Shown piece after piece: positions 54,108-61,974 of a DNA stretch of 64,000 nucleotides. Origin of the DNA: a bacterium 1XD8-76. Lineage in GTDB: Bacteria > Bacillota > Clostridia > Lachnospirales > Lachnospiraceae. The stretch's first letter is position 1, and the number at the start of each line of letters is the position of its first letter. The position numbers were made by a program, and so were the translations under genes. The stretch covers positions 62,001 through 126,000 of the forward strand of contig RAZE01000007.1 in assembly GCA_003611955.1 (NCBI GenBank), in the 5' to 3' direction. The notes beneath the pieces are model-generated. The model saw nothing but the letters and a program-made list of their open reading frames with translations, was not told where the DNA came from and ran no database searches.

Positions 54108-54797
54108 ATGATACAGACAGAACATCCGCAGTCATTCCGCAATATATTGACAGACATTTTCGACGACGAATCCATCGACGCCTTCCAGAAGTTTATGGCA
54201 ACTACCAAAGATTTGATGTCCTGCTACCGCTGCGCCATCATGGAGATCGAGACGAAGTTCCGCGTTCTGGATGAGCGATTTTCCCTCGCCCACGACCGCA
54301 ATCCGATCGACGATATCCAGAGCAGGCTAAAATCTCCGGAGAGCATCCGGGACAAACTGCTGCGCAAAAATCTTCCCTTCACTCCCGAGTCGATCGAAAA
54401 AAATATTTTTGATGTCGCAGGTGTGCGTATCGTCTGCTCCTTTGTGGACGATATTTATATGCTCGCCGACTGTCTGCTGAAGCAGGACGACATTATCCTG
54501 ATCAAAAGAAAAGACTATATTCAAAATCCGAAAGAAAACGGTTACCGCAGTCTGCACCTCATCGTGGAAGTGCCTATCTTTCTGCAGGATCAGAAAAAGC
54601 TTGTGAAAGTGGAAGTGCAGTTTCGGACGATCGCCATGGAATTCTGGGCGAATCTGGAACACCAGCTGCGCTATAAGAAAAATCTTTCCTCCGATATCGT
54701 TGAAAAGACGGCGGAACGCCTCAGCAGCTGTGCTCAACTGAGCGCCCACCTGGATATGCAGATGCAGGAGATAAAAGATATGATAGAAAAAGAATGA
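54108..54797 (+). CDS. Small alarmone synthetase (RelQ/RelP-like)
   Basis: 229 residues from ATG 54108 (GGAAAGGAAA upstream, spacing long). The RelA/SpoT synthetase domain alone is present: 'VAGVRIVCSFVDDIYMLADC', 'KENGYRSLHLIVEVP' and 'VQFRTIAMEFWANLEHQLRY'. No hydrolase, TGS or ACT domain, so a single-domain (p)ppGpp synthetase. The full-length RelA/SpoT enzyme is encoded at the right edge. Confidence 0.92.
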   Translation: MIQTEHPQSFRNILTDIFDDESIDAFQKFMATTKDLMSCYRCAIMEIETKFRVLDERFSLAHDRNPIDDIQSRLKSPESIRDKLLRKNLPFTPESIEKNIFDVAGVRIVCSFVDDIYMLADCLLKQDDIILIKRKDYIQNPKENGYRSLHLIVEVPIFLQDQKKLVKVEVQFRTIAMEFWANLEHQLRYKKNLSSDIVEKTAERLSSCAQLSAHLDMQMQEIKDMIEKE

Positions 54798-54821
54798 GGC
54801 GATTTCTCGCCTCTCTTTTTA
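54796..54821 (+). terminator. Terminator of the small alarmone synthetase gene
   Basis: GAGGCGA and TCGCCTC pair with a four-base loop, followed by TCTTTTTA on the plus strand. The stem begins inside the stop codon. Confidence 0.88.
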
Positions 54822-54837
54822 TGTAGCTCTCTGTATT

Positions 54838-55437
54838 TTAGCCCTTCACCGCCGCCATCAGCAGCCTGATGCACAGCTCCATCCCCAGCTTCCCGCTGTC
54901 CATATAGAGCTCATAGTACTTTGGATTTCCCCACTCCCAGTCTGTCACGGACTGATAGAAACCGCTTCTTCTCTTATCGTTCTTTTTCAGGGCGTTCTTC
55001 GCCTCCGCCTCGTTGAACCCCTCCTTCTCCATCGCCCTCCTCAGCCTTTTCTCGTTATCGGAGTGGATGAACACCCCCAGGTGATTTTCTTTTTCCCTGA
55101 GAATATAGCCTGCTGCACGCCCGACGATCACGCAGTTTCCTTTGTCTGCCGCCTCTTCAATGATGCGTTTTTCCTCCAGAAACAGTTTATCCGCCATGGA
55201 GAGATTTTTCTCGCCGGAATTTCCCCCCAGAGAAGTCTTGGAGAGATTAAACAGCCAGCCGCCCGGGCTTCTCTCATCGAGCCCTGATATCTGGAAATGT
55301 GGAATCTGCAGATTCTTCGCGGCTTCCATCAGGATATTTCTGTCGTACAGTTTATAGCCCAGTGCCTCCGCCAGTTTTTTCCCTATCTCATTTCCTCCGC
55401 TGGCGTATTTTCGTTCAATTGTCACAATATTATACAT
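54838..55437 (-). CDS. Cytidylate kinase-like family protein
   Basis: 199 residues. 'VTIERKYASGGNEIGKKLAEALG' with the early glycine-rich loop, 'YDRNILMEAA' and 'CVIVGRAAGYIL' place it in the cytidylate kinase-like family (PF13189), found throughout Clostridia with no agreed substrate. It is convergent with the alarmone synthetase gene. Confidence 0.82.
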   Translation of the reverse strand: MYNIVTIERKYASGGNEIGKKLAEALGYKLYDRNILMEAAKNLQIPHFQISGLDERSPGGWLFNLSKTSLGGNSGEKNLSMADKLFLEEKRIIEEAADKGNCVIVGRAAGYILREKENHLGVFIHSDNEKRLRRAMEKEGFNEAEAKNALKKNDKRRSGFYQSVTDWEWGNPKYYELYMDSGKLGMELCIRLLMAAVKG

Positions 55438-55499
55438 ATTTTCTCCCCCTTTCCGGTCATTATGCTTATAACTTCATTATACTACGCTTTTCAAATTTC

Positions 55500-56413
55500 T
55501 CAAACAGTTTTTTCCTGTCTTTCTATCTGCACAGCCTCATATATCTGTTTCACATCATAATTCCCCACCTGACGCTGGATCCTTATAACATTTTCCACCG
55601 CTTCAAGTTCTTCCTCCAGTTCTTCCGCGATGACCTCCGCAGGTTTGTTCTTCAGAAGTTTCTTACATACGGTCTCTATCAGATGTGACGCCCTTTCTTT
55701 TTCTATTCCTTTTTCTATTCCTTTTTCTATTCCTTCCTCTATACCTTCCAGCTTCATATCCATAAAGGCCTTACACATATCGTATCTCCTCTCTCCGTTC
55801 TCCACGATCTCATACTCCTCTCCGACCCGGACTTTCGCTATGACCTCGATCAATTCCCGCGTATCGTCATCTAACCGACTGTAAGCCTCCCGATTCTCCT
55901 GAAGAATTCTTCCCAGTTCCTCCTCCACCTCCAACAGATCATGCAGGCACCTCGCCCCGTCCCAGGGATGCTCCATGCCGCAGTACACCACAAGCGTAAT
56001 GACCGGCATGAACTTCTCATCTTTCTCCATGCCTGAAAGAAATCCATCCGTCCCCGCTCTCAGGTCCTTTTTTCTGTCATGCTCTCTTTTCTTCTGTCTC
56101 CATTGCTTCTGATAGTTCAGACTCTCCGACAGCATATTCCGCACTACCATATGGTAATCCACATAGTTCTGGTTCTCCACCGCCAGTATATGGATCAGCC
56201 TGCCCCGCCACATCCGGACCTTATCCACAACTGTCCTGAAATCTTTCCGGACGCTGGCCTCCTTTCCCAGATAGACCGCCTGCGCATCCGCAGGCTCCAG
56301 TTCCCCTGGCTTTATCACCTGCCTGCCCCGAAAGAGCGCGCCGTTCACCTGATCGGCAAACCGCTCATTGTCATCCAGATAAAATCAAACTGGTATTCAT
56401 CCGATTTTCCCAT
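55500..56413 (-). pseudogene. Rpn-family nuclease with an early frameshift
   Basis: Translation can begin at ATG 56413 (GGGAGGAAAAC upstream) with 'MGKSDEYQFD', but the homologous continuation 'YLDDNERFADQVNGALF' is in another frame, so about one base is missing near 56386. From there the frame is open to 55500 and shows the Rpn features: 'HILAVENQNYVDYHMVVRNMLYESL'-like 'HILAVENQNYVDYHMVVRN', 'PVITLVVYCG' and a Glu/Lys repeat in the tail. PD-(D/E)XK recombination-promoting nuclease. A start at 56348 within the frame could make a 282-residue shortened product. Confidence 0.7.
55698..55745. repeat. 12-base tandem repeats in the Rpn tail
   Basis: TTTTTCTATTCC is repeated three times exactly (55698-55733) with a decayed fourth copy to 55745, encoding the tetrapeptide unit GIEK/GIEE in the Rpn coiled tail. 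In-frame length variation by slippage is likely. Confidence 0.8.
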
Positions 56414-56601
56414 TTGTTTTCCTCCCTTATTCTGTTTTATCATATAAGGGACTCGTGCAAGAAACAGATGATTTGTCACAGACATGAGATCAGAACTTCA
56501 GATTCCCAGATATGTTTGTATGGAAAATGATAGCACATTCAGTATACTTTGTAAAGTAATTTTATGGTAAGCTATCCCCCGTGTTATTTTAATGGTAAAT
56601 C

Positions 56602-56653
56602 AGACAGTCATAACAGATAATACTCATCAAAAGACTATCTGTTATGACTGTCT
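56602..56653. repeat. Perfect 18-base inverted repeat in an intergenic region
   Basis: Arms at 56602-56619 and 56636-56653 are exact complements across a 16-base loop. It lies in the 330-base gap between the frameshifted Rpn gene and the XRE gene. The T-rich run following on the plus strand is weak. It may be a terminator for the minus-strand XRE gene, or the remnant of a small mobile element. Nothing else coding was seen in this gap. Confidence 0.6.
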
Positions 56654-56743
56654 TTCTTCCTGAAAACAAAAAAATCAGCGAATTAGTTTCCTACGGCAAT
56701 TCTTATTTTAATCACTTCTTTATTGAGTAAGCAGAACATGTCA

Positions 56744-57088
56744 TCATCTGTCATTTCTTCTCAAGGTAATCACCGCATGGCATATCAAACCAAATACAAA
56801 AGAAAAACAGCCGCCGCCAAATAATGACGCCCCCAGTCTCTCCTTTTTTTCATATGTTTCCATTTTTGTTATTACCTCCTTCGCAAAATCGTCCATATGG
56901 ACTCCAAAGAGAAAGCAAATTTTTTTCAATGTATTTAAATCGGGTTCATTGGCATCTCTCTCCCAATTCGATAACGCCTGCCGGGTAACATGCAATTCCC
57001 CGGCTAATTCTTCCTGTGTCATTCCTGATTGCGTTCGCAGATGACGTATTTGCTTTCCTGTCGTGATATCTGTCTGTTCCTGGTTCAA
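56744..57088 (-). CDS. XRE-family regulator with a C-terminal membrane segment
   Basis: 114 residues. The helix-turn-helix reads 'MTQEELAGELHVTRQALSNWERD'. A hydrophobic stretch near 88-108 ('LFGGGCFSFVFGLICHAVI') probably enters the membrane. The start appears to be TTG at 57088, preceded by AAAGGAGG at good spacing. An inverted repeat CTTGC-N5-GCAAG (57152-57166) upstream is a candidate autoregulatory site. Confidence 0.75.
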   Translation of the reverse strand: MNQEQTDITTGKQIRHLRTQSGMTQEELAGELHVTRQALSNWERDANEPDLNTLKKICFLFGVHMDDFAKEVITKMETYEKKERLGASLFGGGCFSFVFGLICHAVITLRRNDR

Positions 57089-57314
57089 AAGAGTTCCTCC
57101 TTTCCGATACTGATTCTATCAATGATATCTCGCAATAGCCAGCAAGGAACGCTTGCATTTCGCAAGATGTTGCATTATCTTCTGAAACTTCTTCCATTTG
57201 CATGGAAATTCAGATCGTTCTTGTATTCCCCAATCTGACGAGACGATATTTCTCCGGTTAAGGCCGCCTCAATATTTTTCAACAAAGTTGTTTCAATCCC
57301 CAAAAAAGGCATAA

Positions 57315-57352
57315 AAATCCCCGGCAGTAAAATACTTTTACCACCGGGATTT
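57315..57352. terminator. Hairpin in the 57.1-57.7 kb gap
   Basis: AAATCCC-(C)-GG...GTAAAA pairs with TTTTACCACCGGGATTT across a three-base loop with small bulges. T/A-rich ends on both sides give a bidirectional terminator appearance. Which gene it served is unclear. Confidence 0.5.
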
Positions 57353-57444
57353 ATTCCGATATAGTTTTATTTAAGAATACCCTGCCGCATATCTTTTAAC
57401 TCCTCGTATATACGGCGTTATCGTATCAAAATGCCGGTTAAATG

Positions 57445-57594
57445 TCAAGGATCCCCCTGCACCTGAACCATCCCCGGCAGCATAATGCCCTTGTTCACTG
57501 TATCGAGAACCTTGTCAGGACCATCCGAAAGATGCCCACTGACAAAGTTGAATTCAACCTCGCTTAAGATACCTGTGCACCAATTTATCCGCAT
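57445..57594 (-). other. Short coding relic of about 49 codons
   Basis: An open frame from ATG 57594 to TGA 57445 reads 'MRINWCTGILSEVEFNFVSG' and continues with protein-like composition, but it has no ribosome site. It is probably the C-terminal scrap of a lost gene. I do not recognise it. The rest of the 57.1-57.7 kb gap holds only the two hairpins listed. Confidence 0.3.
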
Positions 57595-57620
57595 AGCGGG
57601 GTGGGACTTAAGCCCCTATA

Positions 57621-57652
57621 AAAAGAGCGCATAAATTGTTTTCTATACGCTC
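57621..57652 (-). terminator. Terminator after the DUF5714 gene
   Basis: GAGCGTATA and TTTATGCGCTC pair (one GU) around a loop, then TTTTTAT on the minus strand. It lies about 45 bases downstream of the DUF5714 stop. Confidence 0.75.
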
Positions 57653-57694
57653 TGACACCGTGTTGTTTACTGTTATTAACTGATAAACAAAAAT

Positions 57695-58387
57695 CTAAAG
57701 ATTTGCTTTTGCAAAGGGACAACGCTTCCCAATACATTGATTATTTTGTGCGGAATGTTTGCAGATGATTTCTGATTTCTCCATTCCCACGTTAAAATTA
57801 TCTGCCGTAAAATCGATTGCCGAGAGTATAGATAAATAAGAATCCCTTTTACAGCACCGCGGTCCGCCAATCTGCCCTATTTTGTCAAGCGATTTTGCCG
57901 TCATCCGGTGTGAAAGACCGAATGGTTCCTCCGTCAGGGGCGTAGATTCGGAAATGATTGAAACAAACATTCCTGTGCTGATACCTGCTCCGCAGGCTCC
58001 CCAAAAACCGCAGGCACCTCCGGGAACACTCTTGCCGCGATTCAACATTTCCGCCAACGATGTTTCCAAATTTATATTTCCGCCGGCGTTTTTATAAGCT
58101 GTAAGAAGCGCCGCTCCGACCATAACATGATGCTCCGGCCCATGCATATGACAGAAAGGCAATGCCATCATTTTTTCGATAATTTCCACCGGATTTTTCG
58201 ATGTCTCAGCCAGACACAAACCTGTCACTGTATCCATGCCCGCAGTATGACATTCATTGCAGACATAATGACCATGAATACATCTGGTCTTGCTGTGTTC
58301 TTTCTTATGGCATACCGCACACTCCATAAATTCATCTTTCTCAAGATATTCAAGCGGTGCGCTGCAGATTAAACATTCTTCTTTCAT
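57695..58387 (-). CDS. DUF5714 cysteine-rich protein
   Basis: 230 residues from ATG 58387 (TGGAGA upstream). Two N-terminal CxxC-type pairs ('CLICSAPLEYL', 'CAVCHKKEH') and 'HYVCNECHTAGMD' look like metal-binding knuckles. The middle 'HMHGPEHHVMVGAALL' and 'GACGFWGACGAGISTG' are typical of DUF5714. The function of the family is not known; cysteine/histidine content suggests a metal site. Follows a cysteine-rich partner gene by 21 bases. Confidence 0.72.
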   Translation of the reverse strand: MKEECLICSAPLEYLEKDEFMECAVCHKKEHSKTRCIHGHYVCNECHTAGMDTVTGLCLAETSKNPVEIIEKMMALPFCHMHGPEHHVMVGAALLTAYKNAGGNINLETSLAEMLNRGKSVPGGACGFWGACGAGISTGMFVSIISESTPLTEEPFGLSHRMTAKSLDKIGQIGGPRCCKRDSYLSILSAIDFTADNFNVGMEKSEIICKHSAQNNQCIGKRCPFAKANL

Positions 58388-58408
58388 AATTATCTCCAAA
58401 GCTTTCCA

Positions 58409-58741
58409 TTACTGATGCTCTTTCCTCAATATTTCATGCGGAGCCTCAATTTCATTCGCAATCGTATGTTCTGTTAATTCAGACAGTAGTTTTATTTTCG
58501 CATTGATGACAGGCCGCATACAGTTCGGAACATGTTCCTGATGAGCCCTGTGAATAGCCACACATTCTTTGCAGTTGCCATGATATCGGCAGGCTTTCTT
58601 GCATGGACAATGGTCTTTATCTTTAAACTCCTCTCTAAAAGCAGAAGCAAACTCTTCCTGCAAGCGCAATCCCTCCTGCCTGTTTCCTTTGTGGAATTGC
58701 TCCATCGCATCCAATTCTTTTTGATTGCCCTCAATAATCAT
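58409..58741 (-). CDS. Small cysteine-rich protein
   Basis: 110 residues; I take ATG 58741 (AAAGGAG nine bases upstream); ATG 58747 is too close to that site. An internal cluster 'CPCKKACRYHGNCKECVAIH' with a later cysteine ('PNCMRP') should bind zinc or an iron-sulfur cluster. A long helical N-half. Co-transcribed with the DUF5714 gene. Confidence 0.62.
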   Translation of the reverse strand: MIIEGNQKELDAMEQFHKGNRQEGLRLQEEFASAFREEFKDKDHCPCKKACRYHGNCKECVAIHRAHQEHVPNCMRPVINAKIKLLSELTEHTIANEIEAPHEILRKEHQ

Positions 58742-58856
58742 CCTCATATACTCCTTTGATTTCGTTAAACAGATCATCTGCAAATCTTCATATTCCGCTG
58801 TTCTTTTCAGAAATAAAAATTACTATTTCCAAAGCATCTCTCGCCAATAACCATGG

Positions 58857-59537
58857 CTATGCATGGTTGCCAGTTTCCCAGCACCACTTTGCAATCTTTT
58901 CAATCAAAGCGGCATCAACCTTGCCATAAGGTATACGGATAGTTCCCTTGTCGGTTTTGTAGCCCCGGAGCTCTTCCGCAAAGTGTATTACCGCCTCAGG
59001 CCCCGGATAAAAGCCGATATGCTCCTTTGAAGCAGCAAAGTGCAGAATATTATGCTTTTTCCAGTAAGTCGGCATACTCCACGAGATACGTTCCTCCGCT
59101 TCTGGCAGTGCACTGCGAAGAATTTGACGGATATACTGCAGTTCCTTCTGCTTATCCGCTTCCTGACTCAAAATATATTCCTCGATCGTCTTTGGCTTTT
59201 CACCACAGTAATGGCTCTGCCCTTTTTTCTTAAATTCCCTTCCACATTTGGGACATTTCCACATGGATATTTCCCCTCTTTCTCTCTCCTGAATGACCAC
59301 TTCAACAATATCGCCGAAACTTTTACCAATCTGCCTGCGTATCTGCCTGGTAATGCCGATAATATAGCTGGTGGTGCCCATTTTTACAACCTGTCCCTGG
59401 TATGGAATGCCATCAAAAGCGGCGTTTACCGGCAAGCGGCCTTTGCCAAATAGTTCTTTGATATCATAAGGCACTTCTACATAGGCGGCATCCATATTTT
59501 CATTTTGAAGTATCGTTGCGCTAAATTTTAATTCCAC
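58857..59537 (-). CDS. DUF1905 - zinc ribbon - DUF1801 fusion protein
   Basis: 226 residues. Residues 1-85 resemble DUF1905 ('FSATILQNENMDAAYVEVP'), then a zinc ribbon ('MWKCPKCGREF ... HYCG'), then DUF1801 ('RISWSMPTYWKKHNILHFAA'). The last two parts parallel the protein at 42125-42550. Function unknown. Confidence 0.75.
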   Translation of the reverse strand: MELKFSATILQNENMDAAYVEVPYDIKELFGKGRLPVNAAFDGIPYQGQVVKMGTTSYIIGITRQIRRQIGKSFGDIVEVVIQERERGEISMWKCPKCGREFKKKGQSHYCGEKPKTIEEYILSQEADKQKELQYIRQILRSALPEAEERISWSMPTYWKKHNILHFAASKEHIGFYPGPEAVIHFAEELRGYKTDKGTIRIPYGKVDAALIEKIAKWCWETGNHA

Positions 59538-59596
59538 ATTACCCTCCTCCAGCGGTTATCACCGTGCTGATATTAAAATCCTTTTCACTGCAGGTA

Positions 59597-59771
59597 CTAT
59601 TTTCTCAATATTTCATCCATCTTTTTACCCTTTGCCAGTTCATCCACCAGCTTATCCCAATATCTGATTTCCTGCATCAAAGGATCCTGAATATTTTCCA
59701 CACGCTCGCCGCCTATCGTTCCCTGGATAAACCTTTGCAAAATTCATTCCAAATACTTTCTCATTTTTCAT
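59597..59771 (-). pseudogene. DUF2200 relic with internal deletion
   Basis: The N-end '[17 protein letters not shown]' (ATG 59771) and the C-end '[22 protein letters not shown]' with tail '[14 protein letters not shown]' to TAG at 59597 match both ends of DUF2200 proteins (about 115-120 residues), but the middle is gone and the two ends are in different frames. Only about 57 codons remain. Inactive. Confidence 0.72.
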
Positions 59772-59821
59772 TACGCAATCCCCAATAATCTCACATCTTT
59801 ACAGACAACAATTTCGAATTG

Positions 59822-61249
59822 TTAATCTCCTAATAACACACGTTTTCTTTCTATCATTTCATCGATCCTCTCGATATACTGGGCCACATCCTTGACGTTT
59901 TCCCGTCTTTCAATGCGTCCGTCGGGATACACACGCTTGCTGATCGTCCCGGCACCAAGCGCCACAATCGTCTGTTTCTCCTCCATAATTAATATATTAT
60001 ATATACCAAAACACCCTTCCCTGGCGTACCCCACATTCTCGAAATTCCCCGCCATATTCTTCTGTCTGTAGAGATAATAGGGCTTCATTCCCATCGCTTC
60101 TGCGCCATCTGCGGCGATCCGCATCGTCTCCTCCGTGTTGAGCAGCATGGAGATGCCGTGTTCTTCGATCCAGTCCCGAAGACGGCTCGCCCGCTTCACG
60201 GCGAGGGAATGAACGGTCAAAGAATCCGGTGCGAGCTCCCCTATCGCCTCCATCGTCGCCGCCACATCCGCTTCCTGCTCTCCCGGCAGTCCCAGTATCA
60301 TATCCATATTGATGTTGGCGAAACCCGCCCGTCTCGCCAGATGGAAGGCCTCCCGAACCTGGGCCACCGTGTGCTGTCTGCCGATCAGCCGCAGAGTCTC
60401 ATCCTTCATCGTTTGGGGGTTTACGGAAATCCTCGTCACGCCATGGGCCTTCAGGACAGCCAGCTTTTCCGCCGTGATGCTGTCGGCGCGCCCCGCCTCC
60501 ACGGTAAATTCCTTCAGGCCTGTCAAATCGAAGGCTTCCTTCAGCCTGCCCAGCAGCCTCTCCAGCTCCTCCGGCTCCAGCGTCGTCGGCGTCCCTCCGC
60601 CGATATAGATCGTATCGATCTTCTTATCCCGGTAAACTTCCGCCGTGAAATCGATCTCCCGCTCCAGCGCCGCCAGGTAGTCCCCCACCCGCTCTCTCCA
60701 GCTCACGATCGGAAAGGAGGTGAAGGAACAGTACAGGCAGGTCGTCGGGCAGAAGGGAATTCCAATATATAAACTATACCCGTTCTCGTAATCGATGGGC
60801 GCCAGTATCGCCCTCTCCCGCCTTGCGATATCCAGGCCCAGCAGCGCCTTCTCCTCGGACACAAAGTGCCTCTCCCGCAAAAAGCGCAGGATCTCCTGCC
60901 CGCTCTTTCCCTCCTCCAGCATGGTCATGGCGATCTTCGTCGGCCTGATCCCGGTCAGATTGCCCCAGGGAAGCTTCCGCCCGGTCAGGTCGGAGAAATA
61001 CTGATACAAAGCCGCCCCAAACTCTTCTTTTCTCTCCGACAAGACCTCCCTCTTCCCGGTCTCGCCCCTGATCTCCACGTGATCGTCTCCATAGAATATC
61101 TCCAGCCTCGGCGTCGTCTCCCGGACGGCTCTGTCCTTCACCACAGACTCCGGTGAGAGCACCTTCACATCCTCCTCCGGATAGAATGCCTTCACCAGAG
61201 CATGGATCTCATACTCGTATTTTGCCCTGCTTATCTTTACAACGTACAT
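59822..61249 (-). CDS. hemZ: Radical-SAM HemZ (coproporphyrinogen III dehydrogenase-like)
   Basis: 475 residues from ATG 61249 (GGGAG upstream, spacing long). The radical-SAM cluster motif is 'CPTTCLYCSF' and the SAM-binding 'IYIGGGTPTTLEPEEL' follows. Sequence and length match HemZ, an oxygen-independent coproporphyrinogen dehydrogenase-type protein of Firmicutes. In many Clostridia it lies between the RelA/SpoT - beta-lactamase-fold genes and hisS; here hisS is 28 kb away. Confidence 0.9.
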   Translation of the reverse strand: MYVVKISRAKYEYEIHALVKAFYPEEDVKVLSPESVVKDRAVRETTPRLEIFYGDDHVEIRGETGKREVLSERKEEFGAALYQYFSDLTGRKLPWGNLTGIRPTKIAMTMLEEGKSGQEILRFLRERHFVSEEKALLGLDIARRERAILAPIDYENGYSLYIGIPFCPTTCLYCSFTSFPIVSWRERVGDYLAALEREIDFTAEVYRDKKIDTIYIGGGTPTTLEPEELERLLGRLKEAFDLTGLKEFTVEAGRADSITAEKLAVLKAHGVTRISVNPQTMKDETLRLIGRQHTVAQVREAFHLARRAGFANINMDMILGLPGEQEADVAATMEAIGELAPDSLTVHSLAVKRASRLRDWIEEHGISMLLNTEETMRIAADGAEAMGMKPYYLYRQKNMAGNFENVGYAREGCFGIYNILIMEEKQTIVALGAGTISKRVYPDGRIERRENVKDVAQYIERIDEMIERKRVLLGD

Positions 61250-61302
61250 ATATTTTTTTTCTCCCTGCCTCCACTGTCTCCAACTCAGCCACACTGTGCA
61301 TC

Positions 61303-61326
61303 AAAAACCGCCCGGAATCCGGGCGG
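61303..61326 (-). terminator. Terminator after the metallo-beta-lactamase-fold gene
   Basis: CCGCCCGGA and TCCGGGCGG pair with a one-base loop region and TTTTTGA follows on the minus strand. It separates the relA block from hemZ. Confidence 0.85.
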
Positions 61327-61341
61327 CGTCGTCAACACCTC

Positions 61342-61974
61342 TCACACACAGAACGGATTATGAATCTTCTCATACCCGACAGTGGTCGTCTCGCCGTGCC
61401 CCGGGTAGACCTTCACCTCATCCGGCAGCACAAACAGCTTTTCTTTGATGGAGCGCACGATCTCCGAGAAAGATCCGGTCGGAAAGTCCGTCCTCCCCAC
61501 CGACTCCTGAAACAACGTGTCCCCGCTGACTAAAATGCCATCCTCCTCAAAATAGTAACAGCAGCTTCCCGCCGTATGCCCCGGCGTCAGAATCACACGA
61601 AATGTCATCCCCTCTATCGTCATCTCCTGCCCGTCCGCGAAAAACTCGTTCGCCTTCACCGTGCAGGCTCTTCCCGCCATCTCCGATACATTCCTGTCGG
61701 CGTCCAGAAGCAGCGCCTCCTCCTCCCTGCAGGCATAGATCTTCGCGCCGGACAGCGCGCGCAGTTTCTGCGCCCCCCAGATATGGTCGAAATGCCCGTG
61801 TGTCAGAAGGATCGCCGCGATCTCAAACCCTTTTTTCGTCAGCGCCTCATACAGATACTCTCCCTGGTCCGCCGGATCAAAAAACAGTACCTTTTTCTCT
61901 CCCTCCCGGTACACAAAATAGCAGTTGGTCGCACAGGAACCCATTGTAATTCTTCCGATCTTCAAATTTGCCAT
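61342..61974 (-). CDS. Metallo-beta-lactamase-fold hydrolase
   Basis: 210 residues. The metal motif 'THGHFDHIWGAQKL' (HxHxDH), 'TPGHTAGSCCYYFEE' and 'VYPGHGETT' are in order. Such glyoxalase II-like hydrolases cleave thioesters; the true substrate is unknown. Its ATG overlaps the RelA/SpoT stop (TAATG), so the two are coupled. Confidence 0.9.
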   Translation of the reverse strand: MANLKIGRITMGSCATNCYFVYREGEKKVLFFDPADQGEYLYEALTKKGFEIAAILLTHGHFDHIWGAQKLRALSGAKIYACREEEALLLDADRNVSEMAGRACTVKANEFFADGQEMTIEGMTFRVILTPGHTAGSCCYYFEEDGILVSGDTLFQESVGRTDFPTGSFSEIVRSIKEKLFVLPDEVKVYPGHGETTTVGYEKIHNPFCV

